Shown here: piece after piece, positions 48,620 through 48,896 of the stretch
Layout of the letters: every line of letters starts with the position of its first letter
Position numbering within the stretch: position 1 is the stretch's first letter
NCBI GenBank assembly: GCA_964411985.1
Contig: CAYPNF010000056.1
Location: 1 to 48,896, forward strand
Direction of reading: 5' to 3'
Source: CAYPNF01 sp964411985
GTDB lineage: Bacteria; Verrucomicrobiota; Verrucomicrobiia; Limisphaerales; J093
Length of the DNA: 48,896 nt
The notes under the pieces: generated by a model
What the model was told of the DNA's origin: nothing
The model's input: the letters and a program-made list of their open reading frames with translations, nothing else
The model's database searches: none
Position numbers and translations under genes: made by a program

Positions 48620-48896
48620 ATGGCCTCTGTCAAAGCTAAAAATTCAGATTCGAACTCGATGCCACCAGGAGAGTCTTTATCCCCGATTCCGCGTCTCGAC
48701 CTGAATACCGTGGCGGATCGCTCGTATGGCGATTACCCTTGGGACCATTGGCGCCGATGGGCTATCGCTCAAGGGCTCGACCCGGAGCTAGCTGGCTTGG
48801 GGCATATGCTCATCCGCGAGGCGTATCAGCATGGCTGGGACTCGTGGCTGCAATCGCTCTGTGGCTGGAGCGATGACGGCCAGGCGTTGCTGGCCT
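48620..48896 (+). CDS. Junction-crossing hypothetical protein, N-terminal half
   Basis: Starts at ATG 48620 (MASVKAKNSDSNSMPPGESL) and runs off the end of the window; it continues at positions 1-234. The first 27 residues look disordered. Residues 34-90 contain SYGDYPWDHWRRWAIAQGLD and LAGLGHMLIREAYQHGWDSW, an aromatic-rich helical block that is probably the folded core. Divergent from the 92-residue gene, and located between the cassette region and the integrase, so it may have arrived with either. Unknown function. Confidence 0.72.
   Translation, partial: MASVKAKNSDSNSMPPGESLSPIPRLDLNTVADRSYGDYPWDHWRRWAIAQGLDPELAGLGHMLIREAYQHGWDSWLQSLCGWSDDGQALLA
48842..48896. repeat. Terminal overlap, right copy (circular molecule)
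   Basis: Identical to positions 1-55. See the left copy; on the circle this segment exists once. Confidence 0.93.

Overview
The window looks like one complete circular plasmid of about 48.84 kb. The first 55 bases (1-55) recur exactly as the last 55 (48842-48896). A reading frame that starts at 48620 continues in frame through the join and stops at 234, so the ends overlap and the break is artificial. No rRNA, tRNA, ribosomal protein or other chromosomal marker is visible. The best host guess is a member of Verrucomicrobiota or a relative: the plasmid carries an ECF-type sigma factor fused to a long C-terminal part with one membrane segment, an architecture I associate with that group. This assignment is an inference.

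Layout. (1) 1-6.7 kb: tyrosine recombinase with two coupled upstream ORFs, then a minus-strand cluster of HTH/ImmA-type regulator, PemK/MazF-type toxin and zinc-ribbon HEPN protein. Across a palindromic operator lies a small HTH gene and a gene pair ending in a second HEPN-motif protein. (2) 6.7-16.5 kb: scattered accessory genes, mostly minus strand: plasmid proteins of unknown function, the membrane-anchored sigma factor, a RadC-type protein, two paralogous ~90-residue proteins, an HTH-HTH-Dam methylase fusion, a formyltransferase-like protein and an amidotransferase-fold-like protein. (3) 16.6-27.5 kb: plasmid backbone, with a two-TM protein, coupling protein, MOBF relaxase-helicase, relaxosome accessory protein, oriT candidate, RPA-type initiator, iteron origin, ParA and RHH partner, DprA-like and phosphoribosyltransferase-like proteins. 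No VirB-type channel genes are present, so the plasmid looks mobilizable rather than self-transmissible. (4) 27.5-29.65 kb: about 1.3 kb of dense RNA structure followed by a 212-residue protein. A canonical 34-nt group II intron domain V and a domain VI-like element sit at the 5' end, before a GTGCG intron-start motif and about 1 kb of hairpins. This is the order expected for a circularly permuted group II intron. (5) 29.7-32.1 kb: a 13-unit zinc-knuckle repeat protein and a second RadC. (6) 32.5-44.8 kb: a tightly coupled defence operon of DUF499 ATPase, DUF3780, DUF1016/PDDEXK nuclease, DUF1156 methylase, nucleotidyltransferase-like protein and PLD-SNF2 helicase, followed by a DUF2971-like gene. 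(7) 45-48.8 kb: a DUF932 gene, then a decayed integron-like region: a broken chimeric integrase, an attI-like core, two cassette ORFs and two attC-like palindromes.

How it fits together. Replication (initiator plus iterons), partition (ParA plus RHH protein) and mobilization (relaxase, coupling protein, accessory protein) form the core. The tyrosine recombinase and the integron remnant point to cassette or site-specific exchange. The DUF499/DUF1156/helicase operon, the toxin and the two HEPN-motif proteins form a defence and stability layer. The most unusual object is the permuted group II intron candidate with its downstream protein gene. It has no reverse transcriptase, so the plasmid may carry an RNA that splices into branched or circular products rather than a normal retromobile intron.
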